Below, one piece after another: positions 24,257-33,474 of a stretch of DNA of 64,000 nt. The notes beneath the pieces were generated by a model. The model was not told where the DNA came from and made no database searches. It saw only the letters and a list, made by a program, of their open reading frames with translations. Numbering within the stretch: the first letter of the stretch is position 1; the number at the start of each line of letters is the position of its first letter. The DNA comes from Shewanella nanhaiensis (GTDB lineage: Bacteria; Pseudomonadota; Gammaproteobacteria; Enterobacterales; Shewanellaceae): assembly GCF_019457885.1 (NCBI RefSeq), contig NZ_JAHZST010000002.1, forward strand, positions 434,001 through 498,000. Reading direction: 5' to 3'. Both the position numbers and the translations under genes were made by a program.

Positions 24257-25540
24257 CTAGATATCAAACCTCTCATAGTGGTACCAAGCGGTCACTTGCC
24301 CAAACAGCGGGATAGTCCACACCGCTGTCTTATGATCTTGATGAACGCGGATGAAATAGAGCTCTTCATCCTTAAAGTCACGCTTTCTCAAATCACGGTA
24401 AAAACGCACGGCTGAGTCATTGAGTTTATCGGGCTTAATCAGGTCTTTCTGCTCAACCTTAACCTGAAAAATATCCACGTTAAGGTCATCTATCATGCCG
24501 GAATACTGCTTAAATTTACCGCGAACCTTGTACTTAATCGGCGTGGTTAAACAGTCTTGATCTGTGATGCAGGTCGAGGAGTAAAATTCACCGGTATCGG
24601 CAGAGTCATAGATCAACGACATATTGATGTCGGCGCGGATCAGCAGCTCATCTTTAACGGGAAAATACACATCAGCTTGGTAGTTATGCTCTAAGTAAGC
24701 GCCGCTGGTGTTGCTGCTTTCAGGCAGCATGACACGGTTATAGCGAATGCGTTGCTCCATGGCACTCGATAGCTCAACAAACTTCTTTAAGTTGAGTTCA
24801 GCAGGCTCTGAGTCAACCGAGGTCAGATTGATTAACCCCTTGCCCGCACACTGCTCTTTGTTATCGCCAGGACACAGTGCCATGGAGTAGTTGGCACCAT
24901 CGGTTGCCGCAAAGGCATTGAAATCTTCATAGCAAGTTAGAAAGTCATTGTCTGGCTGTAGGTGTTTTTCCCACATAAATGGGTGCAGGTGCGGCGCATC
25001 ATCTTTATAGAGCAGCTTACCCGTGCCCTTTAAACTGCCCACTTGTAGCTCAAAATTGTCTTGGGCGCTCCAGCAAGATAGGTTTTGCTTTATCTTATGG
25101 TAGTCACTGAAATACCAAACCAGAACCAGCAGCAATAAGGCAACCACAATACCGGAGATCTTTACCAGCAGTGATACATCAAAAAAAGCCGCGCGCATGG
25201 ACTCGGCGTCATTCACCGCCAAGAGTTTTACATGGGATTGGGTCGAAATATGCAACTGATAGCCACGACGTGCGATGGTTTTTAGTTGCACCTCACGGTA
25301 AGGATCGAGCTTTTTACGCAGAGTACTGATGCATTGAGTTAACGAGGTCACTGCAACGACGCGATCGGGCCAGCCTGCACTGAGCAGCTCCTCTTTGGAG
25401 CAAACAGGATTTGAGGAGAGTAGAAGACGATGCAGCACTGCGGACTCAGAGAAGGTCAAAATAACCCGCTTACCACTTACGTGATCAACTAACTGATTCG
25501 CTTCAGTATCGAACTCCAAATAAGGAGTGATTTTTAACAC
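24257..25540 (-). CDS. ToxR/CadC-type winged-helix membrane regulator of sir cluster 2
   Basis: The 427-residue protein starts at GTG, with AGAGG 6 bases upstream. Domain order equals the cluster 1 regulator: winged helix to about residue 95 (TSLTQCISTLRKKLDPY, RRGYQLHIS), one membrane span (ISGIVVALLLLVLVWYF) and a periplasmic domain ending ...WTIPLFGQVTAWYHYERFDI. The DNA-binding half is very similar to copy 1, the early periplasmic part much less so. The conserved FYSSTCITDQDCLTTPIKY segment in both holds two cysteines that could form a redox or ligand-sensing disulfide. Confidence 0.85.
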   Translation of the reverse strand: MLKITPYLEFDTEANQLVDHVSGKRVILTFSESAVLHRLLLSSNPVCSKEELLSAGWPDRVVAVTSLTQCISTLRKKLDPYREVQLKTIARRGYQLHISTQSHVKLLAVNDAESMRAAFFDVSLLVKISGIVVALLLLVLVWYFSDYHKIKQNLSCWSAQDNFELQVGSLKGTGKLLYKDDAPHLHPFMWEKHLQPDNDFLTCYEDFNAFAATDGANYSMALCPGDNKEQCAGKGLINLTSVDSEPAELNLKKFVELSSAMEQRIRYNRVMLPESSNTSGAYLEHNYQADVYFPVKDELLIRADINMSLIYDSADTGEFYSSTCITDQDCLTTPIKYKVRGKFKQYSGMIDDLNVDIFQVKVEQKDLIKPDKLNDSAVRFYRDLRKRDFKDEELYFIRVHQDHKTAVWTIPLFGQVTAWYHYERFDI

Positions 25541-25624
25541 AATTAACCTCTACTAGTATTTTGGCATCATCGATGTGTTTCGGTTTCAGGCTGGCGAATT
25601 CTACAGCTAAGTACTTAAACAGAA

Positions 25625-25640
25625 TGTGATTATTGACGCA
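25625..25640. promoter_or_regulatory. Candidate CRP-like site upstream of sir regulator 2
   Basis: TGTGA (25625-25629), six bases and ACGCA (25636-25640) has the CRP geometry with an imperfect right half. The left half, spacer and flanks (TGTGATTATT) equal the site at 2214-2229 before regulator 1, although the rest of the two upstream regions differs. This conservation is the main support. Confidence 0.4.
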
Positions 25641-25734
25641 AAATGGCCGCTATTGTGCGACCAATCATCGCTACTGTTCACAGATTGAAAATTAAATAAC
25701 ATTACCTATTTAGTAGTGTTCAGCTTGAGTAGAG

Positions 25735-26577
25735 TTAAAGTGGCTTACCCTTAAAAATTCGATGTGAAATAAACGTCAAAACAACAATCCACAGCAGAAA
25801 CAGCAGGTACATTGCCGATAATCCCCAATCGGTGCTGACTATCATGGCTAAGCTGTTTGCGCCCTCTCCCTCAATGGCGACTAAGTTAATCGCGCGGTAG
25901 AGATCCGTTGGGCTCATAGCGATCAACACGTTGATCAAGAGTTGATTAGCAAAAGAGAAATCCGACACTAGCAGGGTCAAGAGTAACAGGTCGTAAATAA
26001 GCACAAACAGGAACCAGAGCAGCAGTAAGCAGCCAATCGCCTTGGCTTTTTCGGTGCACTTTAAACTCACTATGTAGCTCAGCAGAATAAAGGTCAGCGC
26101 CAGCAAATTACTGCTTAACAGAAACTGAGCAAACGCCATCACAAGCTCACCACTATGATATTGCTCGCCAACCAGTAACAGCAGCGCGGCAGTTAAGCCA
26201 AATGCAAAGCCAGTGGCGACTAACATCACAGTGATATGACCGAGTAGCTTTCCGAAAATAATCTGCGACCGCGTCAGTGGGTAAGATAGAAGCAGCAGCA
26301 AGGTGCCCGACTCCTCTTCGCCGACAAAACTATCGTAACAGAGCAAAATAGCCGCCAGTGGAATGATAAATACCGAAATGGTCGACAGGCTACTCATCAG
26401 GCTATCAAGCTCAGGCAGATACAGGCTCCCAGTGACGGCACTGCCAGCAAAACTGACACTTAACGACAGCAGTAAAAACATGCAGCCCATAAAGGCTAGC
26501 CAGCGATTTCGAGAGCTGTCACAGATCTCTTTATAGGCAATAATAAAAATTGGGGATCTTGGTCTATGTATGTTCAT
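25735..26577 (-). CDS. NosY-like ABC transporter permease, sir cluster 2
   Basis: The 280-residue permease begins with the same amphipathic stretch as copy 1 (IIAYKEICDSSRNRW) and has about six helices and the EEESGTLLLLLSYPLTRSQII coupling region. It starts 2 bases after the nosF stop. It should form the membrane part of the transporter with the ATPase at 26579. Similarity to copy 1 is clear but lower in the last 80 residues, so the two are not recent duplicates. The copper-related function is inferred from the cluster. Confidence 0.85.
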   Translation of the reverse strand: MNIHRPRSPIFIIAYKEICDSSRNRWLAFMGCMFLLLSLSVSFAGSAVTGSLYLPELDSLMSSLSTISVFIIPLAAILLCYDSFVGEEESGTLLLLLSYPLTRSQIIFGKLLGHITVMLVATGFAFGLTAALLLLVGEQYHSGELVMAFAQFLLSSNLLALTFILLSYIVSLKCTEKAKAIGCLLLLWFLFVLIYDLLLLTLLVSDFSFANQLLINVLIAMSPTDLYRAINLVAIEGEGANSLAMIVSTDWGLSAMYLLFLLWIVVLTFISHRIFKGKPL

Positions 26578-26578
26578 T

Positions 26579-27487
26579 CTATAACTGCTCTGCTTGGGAG
26601 TGGCTCTCTTGTCCCATTAATTCATGGTAAATATCTTCGAGTCTTGGCTCTTTGAGCTCGAAATCAAAAATTTGGCACTGTGAAACTAAATGTTGAATCA
26701 GCTCGGCTTTTTGTTCGCCGCGAAAATGCAGCAAACCGTCTCGATAAAACTGCCGCAGATATGCATTGCCACTGACTTGTTTTGTGAGGCCGCTAAAATT
26801 GATTGTGGTATGTAGTGGGCTGGCACTTCTCAACTCATAACAGGAACCCAGCGCGAGACGCCTGCCTTTAGACATGATCAAGGCGCGGTCTAACTGAGAC
26901 TCAACCAAAGAGAGTTCATGGGTGGAGATAACCACCGCGCAGCCCGCGTATTTCAGTTGATTAATCTTGCCATAGAGAAACTGTGATGCTTGGGGATCCA
27001 GCCCAACCGTAGGCTCATCGAGTAGCAAGATATTGGGCTCAGACAAAATAGCCTGCGCCACGCCAAGGCGTTGCTTCATCCCTTTCGAGTAGGTCTTTAA
27101 CTGCCGATCTTGGGCGTATTCGAGGCCAAACTCTTCGATAAGCGAGGTAACACGAGATCGGCTGACTCCTTTTAATGCAGCAAAATAACTCAGCACCTCA
27201 AGACCGGTCAGCTTGTTATAGAAACTGACATCTTCAGGCAGGTAGCCCAAGTTGACCTCCCGTTTACCTTTGCCAGATGTTGCGTTCACCCCCATCACTT
27301 TCACCGCTCCGGATGTGGGCGAAATCAGGCCTAAGATGATCTTTATCAGGCTAGACTTGCCCGCACCGTTATGGCCGAGTAGTGCCATAGTTTGGCCTGC
27401 AGCAACCTCAAAACTGACGTTATCTAGTGCGGTAAAATCTCGATATTTAAGGCTAACATCGTTGAGTTTTATCGGAGTATCTAGCAT
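26579..27487 (-). CDS. NosF-like ABC transporter ATPase, sir cluster 2
   Basis: The 302-residue ATPase has Walker A GHNGAGKS, LGYLPEDVSFY after the Q-loop, signature YSKGMKQRLGVAQA, Walker B ILLLDEPTVGLDPQ and switch STHELSL. The length is that of ordinary NosF proteins; copy 1 has an extra C-terminal tail. GAGA lies just before the ATG. It is 52 bases after nosD and followed closely by nosY. Confidence 0.9.
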   Translation of the reverse strand: MLDTPIKLNDVSLKYRDFTALDNVSFEVAAGQTMALLGHNGAGKSSLIKIILGLISPTSGAVKVMGVNATSGKGKREVNLGYLPEDVSFYNKLTGLEVLSYFAALKGVSRSRVTSLIEEFGLEYAQDRQLKTYSKGMKQRLGVAQAILSEPNILLLDEPTVGLDPQASQFLYGKINQLKYAGCAVVISTHELSLVESQLDRALIMSKGRRLALGSCYELRSASPLHTTINFSGLTKQVSGNAYLRQFYRDGLLHFRGEQKAELIQHLVSQCQIFDFELKEPRLEDIYHELMGQESHSQAEQL

Positions 27488-27539
27488 TGCGTTCTCAACT
27501 CTCTAGCTATGACTAACTCCATATTTTTAATGATATTCA

Positions 27540-28868
27540 TCAGTTTTGTACTCTGTCGGAACTGACATTGTTAAGTAGAGGAAAGCTATCGACGATGCCG
27601 GTTGGCTCACCGATATCAAATTGGCTTTGCACCCAACGCAGCAGAGCTACAACTGGGCTATTCATTAAGAAGCGCGCCTCAGGATAGAGCCAAAACAGCT
27701 TGTCTAAACTGTCATTTGGTCGATATGGTTTGTCAGCGATACCATCATGATTGCTATCCCAGCCCATATAGCCACTCCAGAAGTTTCCCTTGCCTTGATG
27801 GCTCCACTCCAATAGCGAATCGCCGACGTATTTGACTTGAATTTGGTTATTAACAAATTGATTGCCGTAGACCTTATTCCCCTCTCCGCCCATGGCCATA
27901 TAGATGCCGATATCACTGGTGGAAAACAGGTTATGGGTCACTTCGTTATCGCGAGCGCCATAGATAAAGATCCCTTTACCTTCGTTACCTAGCTCGGCCG
28001 AGCCTTGTGGGTTATGGGCCAAGGACACTTGGTTATTGTTGACGATAGAGTGTTTGCTAATGTTAAGTAACACACCAAAATCAATCGCATTGGAGACCTG
28101 ATTATGGTGCAGGTTAACAAACTCTGAACTCATGATGGCGTAGCCACCATCGACACTGTCGACCTCATTGCCATAGGCTTCATCATGCTTGGTGTACATG
28201 TAGTGAATACCATACTGAGCCGAGTGGAAGCGGTTATCGAATACTTGGCTGTTGGTGCTGGTTTCTAAGTAAACCCCGTCTCTCACATTAAAAATTTTAT
28301 TGTTATGCACCACAGGAGCATCGACACCTTTAAGGTAAACCCCATCCCCTCTGTCGAGCTTATAAAGAGCGCGATTGCCAGCAATAAGGTTGTTGTTCAC
28401 GGTAATATGCTTGCTGTTTTCGGCGTAGATGCCAAAGCCATCACCTTGCAGGCGACTCGACTCGATATGTACTCGCTCGGCCTGCTCATGGATGAATACG
28501 CCAGCATCAAGCTCATACAGATCGCCTCCCCAGTTTTGGATAGTGAGGTTTTTAAGGCTAACACCTGAGCTAAAAACAGTGATGGCACGACCACGGCCTT
28601 GGGCATCAATAATGGCACCGCCCTCACCAGTTAGCGTGATAGGCTGATGGATCTCAAAGTGGCCAAGGTATTCACCATCGAGCAATAGAACAGTATCTCC
28701 CGCTTTCACTGTTTCCAGTTGCAACTTAAGGCTTTCGGTGTCCGAGACTGAGTAAGTCGCCGCCATGGTCAACGGATTGATAAAGAGCGCAAGCCAAGCG
28801 CTAAGACAGAGCCGTTTGGTCGCCGTTTTCAAACCAGTAGCGACCTGCTTTAATGCAAAAATATTCAT
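27540..28868 (-). CDS. NosD-like periplasmic beta-helix protein, sir cluster 2
   Basis: From the ATG at 28868 (AAGAGA just upstream) the protein has 442 residues; ATG 28880 and TTG 28901 are alternative starts. A long signal peptide (hydrophobic core LCLSAWLALFINPLTMA) precedes beta-helix repeats such as NNLIAGN, NKIFNVRDGVYLET and NQFVNNQIQVKYVGD. The C-terminal NFWSGYMGWDSNHDGIADKP contains a D-x-N-x-D-G calcium-binding-like loop that copy 1 lacks. The role parallels copy 1: periplasmic help in metal-site assembly with NosF and NosY. Confidence 0.87.
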   Translation of the reverse strand: MNIFALKQVATGLKTATKRLCLSAWLALFINPLTMAATYSVSDTESLKLQLETVKAGDTVLLLDGEYLGHFEIHQPITLTGEGGAIIDAQGRGRAITVFSSGVSLKNLTIQNWGGDLYELDAGVFIHEQAERVHIESSRLQGDGFGIYAENSKHITVNNNLIAGNRALYKLDRGDGVYLKGVDAPVVHNNKIFNVRDGVYLETSTNSQVFDNRFHSAQYGIHYMYTKHDEAYGNEVDSVDGGYAIMSSEFVNLHHNQVSNAIDFGVLLNISKHSIVNNNQVSLAHNPQGSAELGNEGKGIFIYGARDNEVTHNLFSTSDIGIYMAMGGEGNKVYGNQFVNNQIQVKYVGDSLLEWSHQGKGNFWSGYMGWDSNHDGIADKPYRPNDSLDKLFWLYPEARFLMNSPVVALLRWVQSQFDIGEPTGIVDSFPLLNNVSSDRVQN

Positions 28869-28903
28869 GGTTCTCTTCATGCTCGGCCAATCAACTTGCA
28901 AAA

Positions 28904-29392
28904 CTACTCACCAGCCAACAGCGCAATATCAATCTGTTCATAGGAGAAAACAGCGCCACCAAACTCTGTGGCAAACTTGACCGCATCATCTTGGCTCTTA
29001 AAGCTTGCCACCGCAGGTCCCATGACCGCCTTTTTGCTTGTGCCGTAGACATACCAAGCTTGAGTTGCATCGATAAAGGCATTGTCTGTCGGAGCTGTCC
29101 AATCCGTGACAGCAAGATCATGGACAAACAGGGCTTCAATTTGGCGTTTGTTTTCAGCTTGCAGTGCAAAGTTAAACATGTCGCGAGTCGAACAGAACTT
29201 AGGCACGATCGACTGTCCCTTGAGATGGACTTGCCCCTTGGGGCCAGGGTATTTGGTGATCATCATGCCGCACAGGTGGCAACGGTCATGTTCATGAATG
29301 GCTTCTGCCGATAGCGGCTTTTCATCTATGGCGCTGTCACTGCAAGCACCGAGTAAAGGTAGTAGGAATAACAAACAGAACAGCTTTTTCAT
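28904..29392 (-). CDS. NosL-like copper-binding lipoprotein, sir cluster 2
   Basis: The 162-residue lipoprotein has the lipobox LGAC (Cys at about 17) and the Cu(I)-binding DRCHLCGMMITKYPGPKG followed by KFCSTRDMFNFAL. It is collinear with copy 1 and ends EQIDIALLAGE like it. The gene is preceded by a 235-base gap from sirD holding a perfect 13-bp stem-loop. Copper delivery to SirA is the most likely function by analogy with the Wolinella mcc locus. Confidence 0.9.
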   Translation of the reverse strand: MKKLFCLLFLLPLLGACSDSAIDEKPLSAEAIHEHDRCHLCGMMITKYPGPKGQVHLKGQSIVPKFCSTRDMFNFALQAENKRQIEALFVHDLAVTDWTAPTDNAFIDATQAWYVYGTSKKAVMGPAVASFKSQDDAVKFATEFGGAVFSYEQIDIALLAGE

Positions 29393-29415
29393 CTTCTCTC
29401 CAAAATGCTTTCAGA

Positions 29416-29460
29416 CTAGCCCTTTAATTGCCTTGCAGGGGCGGTGTATTAAAGGGCTAG
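29416..29460 (-). promoter_or_regulatory. Stem-loop with CCTTGCAGGG loop between sirD and nosL, cluster 2
   Basis: CTAGCCCTTTAAT (29416-29428) pairs perfectly with ATTAAAGGGCTAG (29448-29460). The 19-base loop contains CCTTGCAGGGGCGG (29431-29444), the word also found in the two hairpin loops of cluster 1. The stem sequences of the three hairpins are unrelated, so loop conservation is not explained by overall similarity. Confidence 0.65.
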
Positions 29461-29627
29461 CTTACTCACTGTGTATTGAGCCTTTGGTCACTCACTCCCA
29501 GCTGCTAAGCTTGCGCTTGAACAAGCTTGGAAGCGAGCGACCGCATACTCGCTACTCTCTTGCGTAAAATGACTCGAGATACTTATTAGGTGGGGAGTAG
29601 TACTAATAAGCTCACGAAATCATTTCA

Positions 29628-30575
29628 CTAGATAGCATTTAACTGGCCTGCGTAAATCACAAACATACGCAAGCACATCATGCCAACGACTGCACACATG
29701 CCAGACATGTAGAAGGCTTTAGCTGAATGGCTAAAGGCTTTACCTGTGGCGAAGTTAAGCAATAGTGGACCCACAAAACCGACACCCACCACACCGAACC
29801 AGAACACGTTTGCCCATACGCCAGTATGGAAACCAGCGAATGCAGCTTGTGCACCTGCATTACCTGTAGCCAAAGACATGATGATCATGAACAGGAACAG
29901 AGCTTCAGCTGCCATTACTGGCCATTCGATGGCGTGTAATGTGTGCATGTCTTTGCTGTGTAGATCTTCTTTGAATACTGATACTGCAATCATTTTTGCA
30001 GCAGCGGCACCAGCAGAAAGACCAGACGCAACAAATAGCGCTGGCAATACCGAGGTATTGATAATTGGGAAACGGATTAAGGCTGAGATCAAGAAGCCGG
30101 TATAGGCACACACTGACATAGCAAGTACCAGTACTAGCTTTTCAGATGGCGCGCGGATACCGCGTAACTTGTCGATAATTGGCAGTAAGAAGTGCAGTGG
30201 CTTAAATGCCTTAATCTCTTCTTCAAACGCGAACAGTGTTATCAAGGCAACCAAAGGAATGTATGCATTTAGGACAAGAACACCCACTGACATCACTGAG
30301 TTTAGGTTGTAGAACACCAAAATTCGCCAGAAGAACAGAGGGTTAGTCAAGTCGATAACTAGACACAACATACCCAGTGCAATCGTTACCAGTGAAACTA
30401 AAGACGCCGCCTTTAAGAAAGGCGTGTTTTCAGTTTGTTTTTTGTAGAAACGAATAAACAGGGCAACCGATAGCGCGCCACCAGAGATACCAGCAAAGAA
30501 GAGGTAAACCGCAATTGGCCAAGGCCAAGCGATGCCCTGTGACAGGCCCATGGTAAATTCAATATTACCGTCCAT
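29628..30575 (-). CDS. sirD: SirD, NrfD-type membrane quinol dehydrogenase subunit, cluster 2
   Basis: The 315-residue protein equals copy 1 in length and is alike throughout, with WPWPIAVYLFFAGISGGA in the first helix and IDLTNPLFFWRI in the third. About eight to nine helices are visible. It should oxidise menaquinol and reduce SirC, whose gene ends 2 bases upstream. The largest differences from copy 1 are in the loop near residues 130-145 (FKPLHFLLPIIDKLRG against PALKVLVPVIEKLKG). Confidence 0.9.
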   Translation of the reverse strand: MDGNIEFTMGLSQGIAWPWPIAVYLFFAGISGGALSVALFIRFYKKQTENTPFLKAASLVSLVTIALGMLCLVIDLTNPLFFWRILVFYNLNSVMSVGVLVLNAYIPLVALITLFAFEEEIKAFKPLHFLLPIIDKLRGIRAPSEKLVLVLAMSVCAYTGFLISALIRFPIINTSVLPALFVASGLSAGAAAAKMIAVSVFKEDLHSKDMHTLHAIEWPVMAAEALFLFMIIMSLATGNAGAQAAFAGFHTGVWANVFWFGVVGVGFVGPLLLNFATGKAFSHSAKAFYMSGMCAVVGMMCLRMFVIYAGQLNAI

Positions 30576-30577
30576 GA

Positions 30578-31288
30578 CTATACTCCTAACTTCACAATAG
30601 GGATGTAACGCAAGCTTGGCTCAGTACCAAAGCCCGGCTTAATACGTACCGAGTCCTTAACTGCCAATAGCTTACTTACATATGAAGTTGGATCGTTTGC
30701 ATCACCAAAGATTAGTGCGTCGTAACGGCACTGCTGCACACAAGCAGGTAGCTCGCCAATGGCAAGTTTGCTGTTTAAGCAGAAGTCACAGTTATCGGCC
30801 ACGTCAGTCTCTTTGTTGATGAAACGGGCATCGTATGGGCAAGCACCGATACAATACTTACAGCCCGCACATTTAGCTGCGTCCATGGTCACAATGCCAG
30901 TCTTCTCATCGCGGTGTGCAGCGCCTGTTGGGCAAACTGTGACGCATGGTGCGTTCTTACATTGCTGACATGAAACCCGCACAAACTTACGTTGGCAGCC
31001 ACAATCACCAGTTTTGCCACAGTGTGGACATGGTTGACCTTCAACGGCGCTTGATTGCTCCTCCATTAGCAGTCGAGATTTACCTTTTGGCAAGTGGTTC
31101 GCCTTATTACAGGCTTCCTTACACTCACCACACCCGACACATTTGTTCTGGTCGAAAACCATCACATAATGCGGCTTGTTGGTATCTTCCTTTTCTTTGA
31201 CCGAGCTACACCCAACAAGCGGTGTTAATATCAAAGAGCTGGCTCCTAGACCTTTAAGGAACCTCCGTCTCTCTAGATTTTCACTCAC
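30578..31288 (-). CDS. sirC: SirC, periplasmic iron-sulfur electron-transfer protein, cluster 2
   Basis: The 236-residue protein starts at GTG with GGAGG five bases upstream. It has a twin-arginine signal (ERRRFLKGLG), then LVGC, an acceptable lipobox, so it might be a Tat-exported lipoprotein. The cysteine groups (CVGCGECKEAC, CPHCG with CGC, CQQCKNAPCVTVCP, CAGCKYCIGACP, CDFC with CVQQC) fit four [4Fe-4S] clusters. It is very similar to copy 1 and passes electrons from SirD to SirA. Confidence 0.92.
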   Translation of the reverse strand: MSENLERRRFLKGLGASSLILTPLVGCSSVKEKEDTNKPHYVMVFDQNKCVGCGECKEACNKANHLPKGKSRLLMEEQSSAVEGQPCPHCGKTGDCGCQRKFVRVSCQQCKNAPCVTVCPTGAAHRDEKTGIVTMDAAKCAGCKYCIGACPYDARFINKETDVADNCDFCLNSKLAIGELPACVQQCRYDALIFGDANDPTSYVSKLLAVKDSVRIKPGFGTEPSLRYIPIVKLGV

Positions 31289-31386
31289 AGCATCCTCCGG
31301 TTATCGGTATTAAACCGACACGTTATTTTTTTAATTTTATATTTCTTACTAGCAATTAATTAAGGTATGAATTAGCAACTACAGAT

Positions 31387-32106
31387 TTAACTTGGGATTA
31401 ATTTTTTCTTAGACTTATCAATTGCAAAATTAATAGCGTCACGATTAAAGGATTGGACTTTATTGGTTAAAACAATATTCCAGTTATCAATCGCCTTTTG
31501 GTAATTACCTTTAAGGTAAGCATCGTTAGCAATTAATAATCGAGTATTAAGTTCTTCATGATGCAGAGTTAGCGCCCTCGCGATCACTAAAGAGGTGTCC
31601 ATGGTGATAACACGCTCATCACGGTAATACATAGATGTTGCTTTAAGCCCCAAGGCTTGTGCGTTTTCGCTGTCGATTGTAAGCAGTTGTTCTAAGGTTC
31701 CGAGCGCATCCTTATACATGCCGCCATCAATATATGACTGGGCAAGCCCTAATAACACTAGTGGGTCACCTGGGTTTTCTTCGGCTAGTTTTTGACCTTT
31801 GTTAATCTCTGCAACCAAAAGATAATCAATGTTGTAATCAACTTTAGCTGAATCTAAATGTTGATAACTCCCAATGACTAAATAGAGTGAAACAGAAACA
31901 CAGATTAAAAATAAGCCAATTATTCCTAGGTGGTAACTGTTATTTTTTTCAACGTTTTTAGATTCAATATTAATATTAGAGCCAAAGATGTGCCCAACCT
32001 CCTTTTCTAGCTCAGCAAGATCATCGCCATACTTAAGGTGATGACAAATAATCCAGCCTAGCGAAAGCAATAGGATAATTGAGATACTAATAAGCAATGT
32101 ATTCAT
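31387..32106 (-). CDS. TPR-containing CcmI/NrfG-like assembly protein, cluster 2
   Basis: The 239-residue protein has a first membrane helix (LLISISIILLLSLGWIICH), a polar loop, a second helix (LGIIGLFLICVSVSLYLVI) and TPR-like helices (VLLGLAQSYIDGGMYKDAL; LLIANDAYLKGNYQKAIDNW). The plan equals the cluster 1 protein, but sequence agreement is mostly limited to the TPR region. Presentation of apo-SirA for heme attachment is the expected role. Confidence 0.75.
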   Translation of the reverse strand: MNTLLISISIILLLSLGWIICHHLKYGDDLAELEKEVGHIFGSNINIESKNVEKNNSYHLGIIGLFLICVSVSLYLVIGSYQHLDSAKVDYNIDYLLVAEINKGQKLAEENPGDPLVLLGLAQSYIDGGMYKDALGTLEQLLTIDSENAQALGLKATSMYYRDERVITMDTSLVIARALTLHHEELNTRLLIANDAYLKGNYQKAIDNWNIVLTNKVQSFNRDAINFAIDKSKKKLIPS

Positions 32107-32137
32107 CTTGACTCTATATCAATAATTAATATCAAAT

Positions 32138-32941
32138 TTACTTGTGTGGATTGGCGCCCATAGAGCCGCCCATCATGCCACCCATGCCCATTCCGGACAG
32201 TCCCATGCCGTGAGCACCTTCACCTGGTTCCTCAACCTTGACCAATTCCACTTCGAAAACCAAAGTAGAGTGAGGTTGAATCATGCCAACGACACGTTCA
32301 CCGTAAGCAAGTGCAGGTGGGATGGTTAACTTAAACTTTGACCCTTGAGGCATTAAGGCAAGCGCTTCTTGCCAGCCTTCAATAACGGTAATTAGAGAGA
32401 AGCGGTTAGGTTCGTTACGCTCATAGGTGCTGTCAAACTCAGTGCCATCAATCAAGGTGCCCTTGTAGTGCACGGTTACGACATCATTACCAGCTGGCAT
32501 GGCGCCCTTACCCATGGTGATCACTTCATATTGCAGACCCGATTTAGTCTGTTTTACAGCACTGTTTTTAGCATTTTCAGCCATGAAAGCTTCACCTGCA
32601 GCTATGTTCTTAGCCGTCAGTGCATCTAACTTGACCTGTTTAGCCGCATTGAGCGTTTCAGCGCGTTGATTAAGGTAGGTGACAATCTCCTCTTTAGACA
32701 TTTTTGTTTCATCTTTTAATGCATCGAGTAGACCATTTACCACCTGTTCCATATCAACTTCAGCGCCTAACTGAGATTGGCCATATACCTGACTAGAGAT
32801 ATGGTGACCAAATGATGCGCCTATGCTGTACGACTCCTTTTCAACGTCAGTGGTCAAATCGCTATTAGCAAAACACGACACAGATACTGATAGGGATAGA
32901 CAAGACACAACGGCCAAGACACTTTTTTTAAGCTTTTTCAT
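32138..32941 (-). CDS. Periplasmic FKBP-type peptidyl-prolyl isomerase with Met/Gly-rich tail, cluster 2
   Basis: The 267-residue protein has a signal peptide (SLSVSVSCFA), the N-terminal dimerisation segment starting YSIGASFGHHISSQ, and an FKBP domain (VTVHYKGTLIDGTEFDSTYE, PHSTLVFEVELVKVEEPGEG). The C-terminal tail GMGLSGMGMGGMMGG followed by SMGANPHK repeats the Met/Gly/His-rich feature of copy 1 and is four residues longer. It lies between the rhodanese and TPR genes and probably supports folding of SirA in the periplasm. Confidence 0.88.
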   Translation of the reverse strand: MKKLKKSVLAVVSCLSLSVSVSCFANSDLTTDVEKESYSIGASFGHHISSQVYGQSQLGAEVDMEQVVNGLLDALKDETKMSKEEIVTYLNQRAETLNAAKQVKLDALTAKNIAAGEAFMAENAKNSAVKQTKSGLQYEVITMGKGAMPAGNDVVTVHYKGTLIDGTEFDSTYERNEPNRFSLITVIEGWQEALALMPQGSKFKLTIPPALAYGERVVGMIQPHSTLVFEVELVKVEEPGEGAHGMGLSGMGMGGMMGGSMGANPHK

Positions 32942-32979
32942 ACAATCAATCTCACTAAAAAATAAATTTACATAATCCG

Positions 32980-33408
32980 TTATGGCTTTTCTGTTACTCG
33001 ATTAGCTAAACGCCAGCCATATATTCCATCTGGCATCTGACGAACACCGGTATAGCCCAGCTTCATCACATGTCGAGCAGCAATTTCACTGGCATTACAA
33101 AGACGGTTTGCACAGTAGAAGATCATCTGTGCATCTTTGTTTTTTGGCAGTAAGTCTTTCCAATTTTTTACGTTGAAATAAACAGCGCCTGGAATGAATC
33201 CTTCAGCCCATAACTCCAATGTATTGACGTCGAAGAAGTAAACTCCCTCTTTGCCCACTAAGGTTTGTGCCTCCATCATGGTGATCGTATTCAACGGCTC
33301 ATCATAATATTTGGCAGGGCCCATCTCCTGACCACCACCGGCATAACTGCCCGCCGATAGCATGGATAACAAGATGGTGAAAACGACACTTCCCAGTACT
33401 CTATTCAT
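32980..33408 (-). CDS. Periplasmic single-domain rhodanese, cluster 2
   Basis: The 142-residue protein has a signal peptide (TILLSMLSAGSYA) and a rhodanese domain nearly identical to copy 1 from ITMMEAQTLVGKEG onward. The active-site loop IFYCANRLCNAS keeps the catalytic cysteine. It ends NRVTEKP. The strong conservation of this gene in both clusters suggests a real part in sulfite reductase function or maturation, still undefined. Confidence 0.85.
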   Translation of the reverse strand: MNRVLGSVVFTILLSMLSAGSYAGGGQEMGPAKYYDEPLNTITMMEAQTLVGKEGVYFFDVNTLELWAEGFIPGAVYFNVKNWKDLLPKNKDAQMIFYCANRLCNASEIAARHVMKLGYTGVRQMPDGIYGWRLANRVTEKP

Positions 33409-33474
33409 AGTTTCTCTCTTAATTACCTCAACCTAGGCGTACCTAAGTTGAGGCCGGTATTAACTCAATTACAT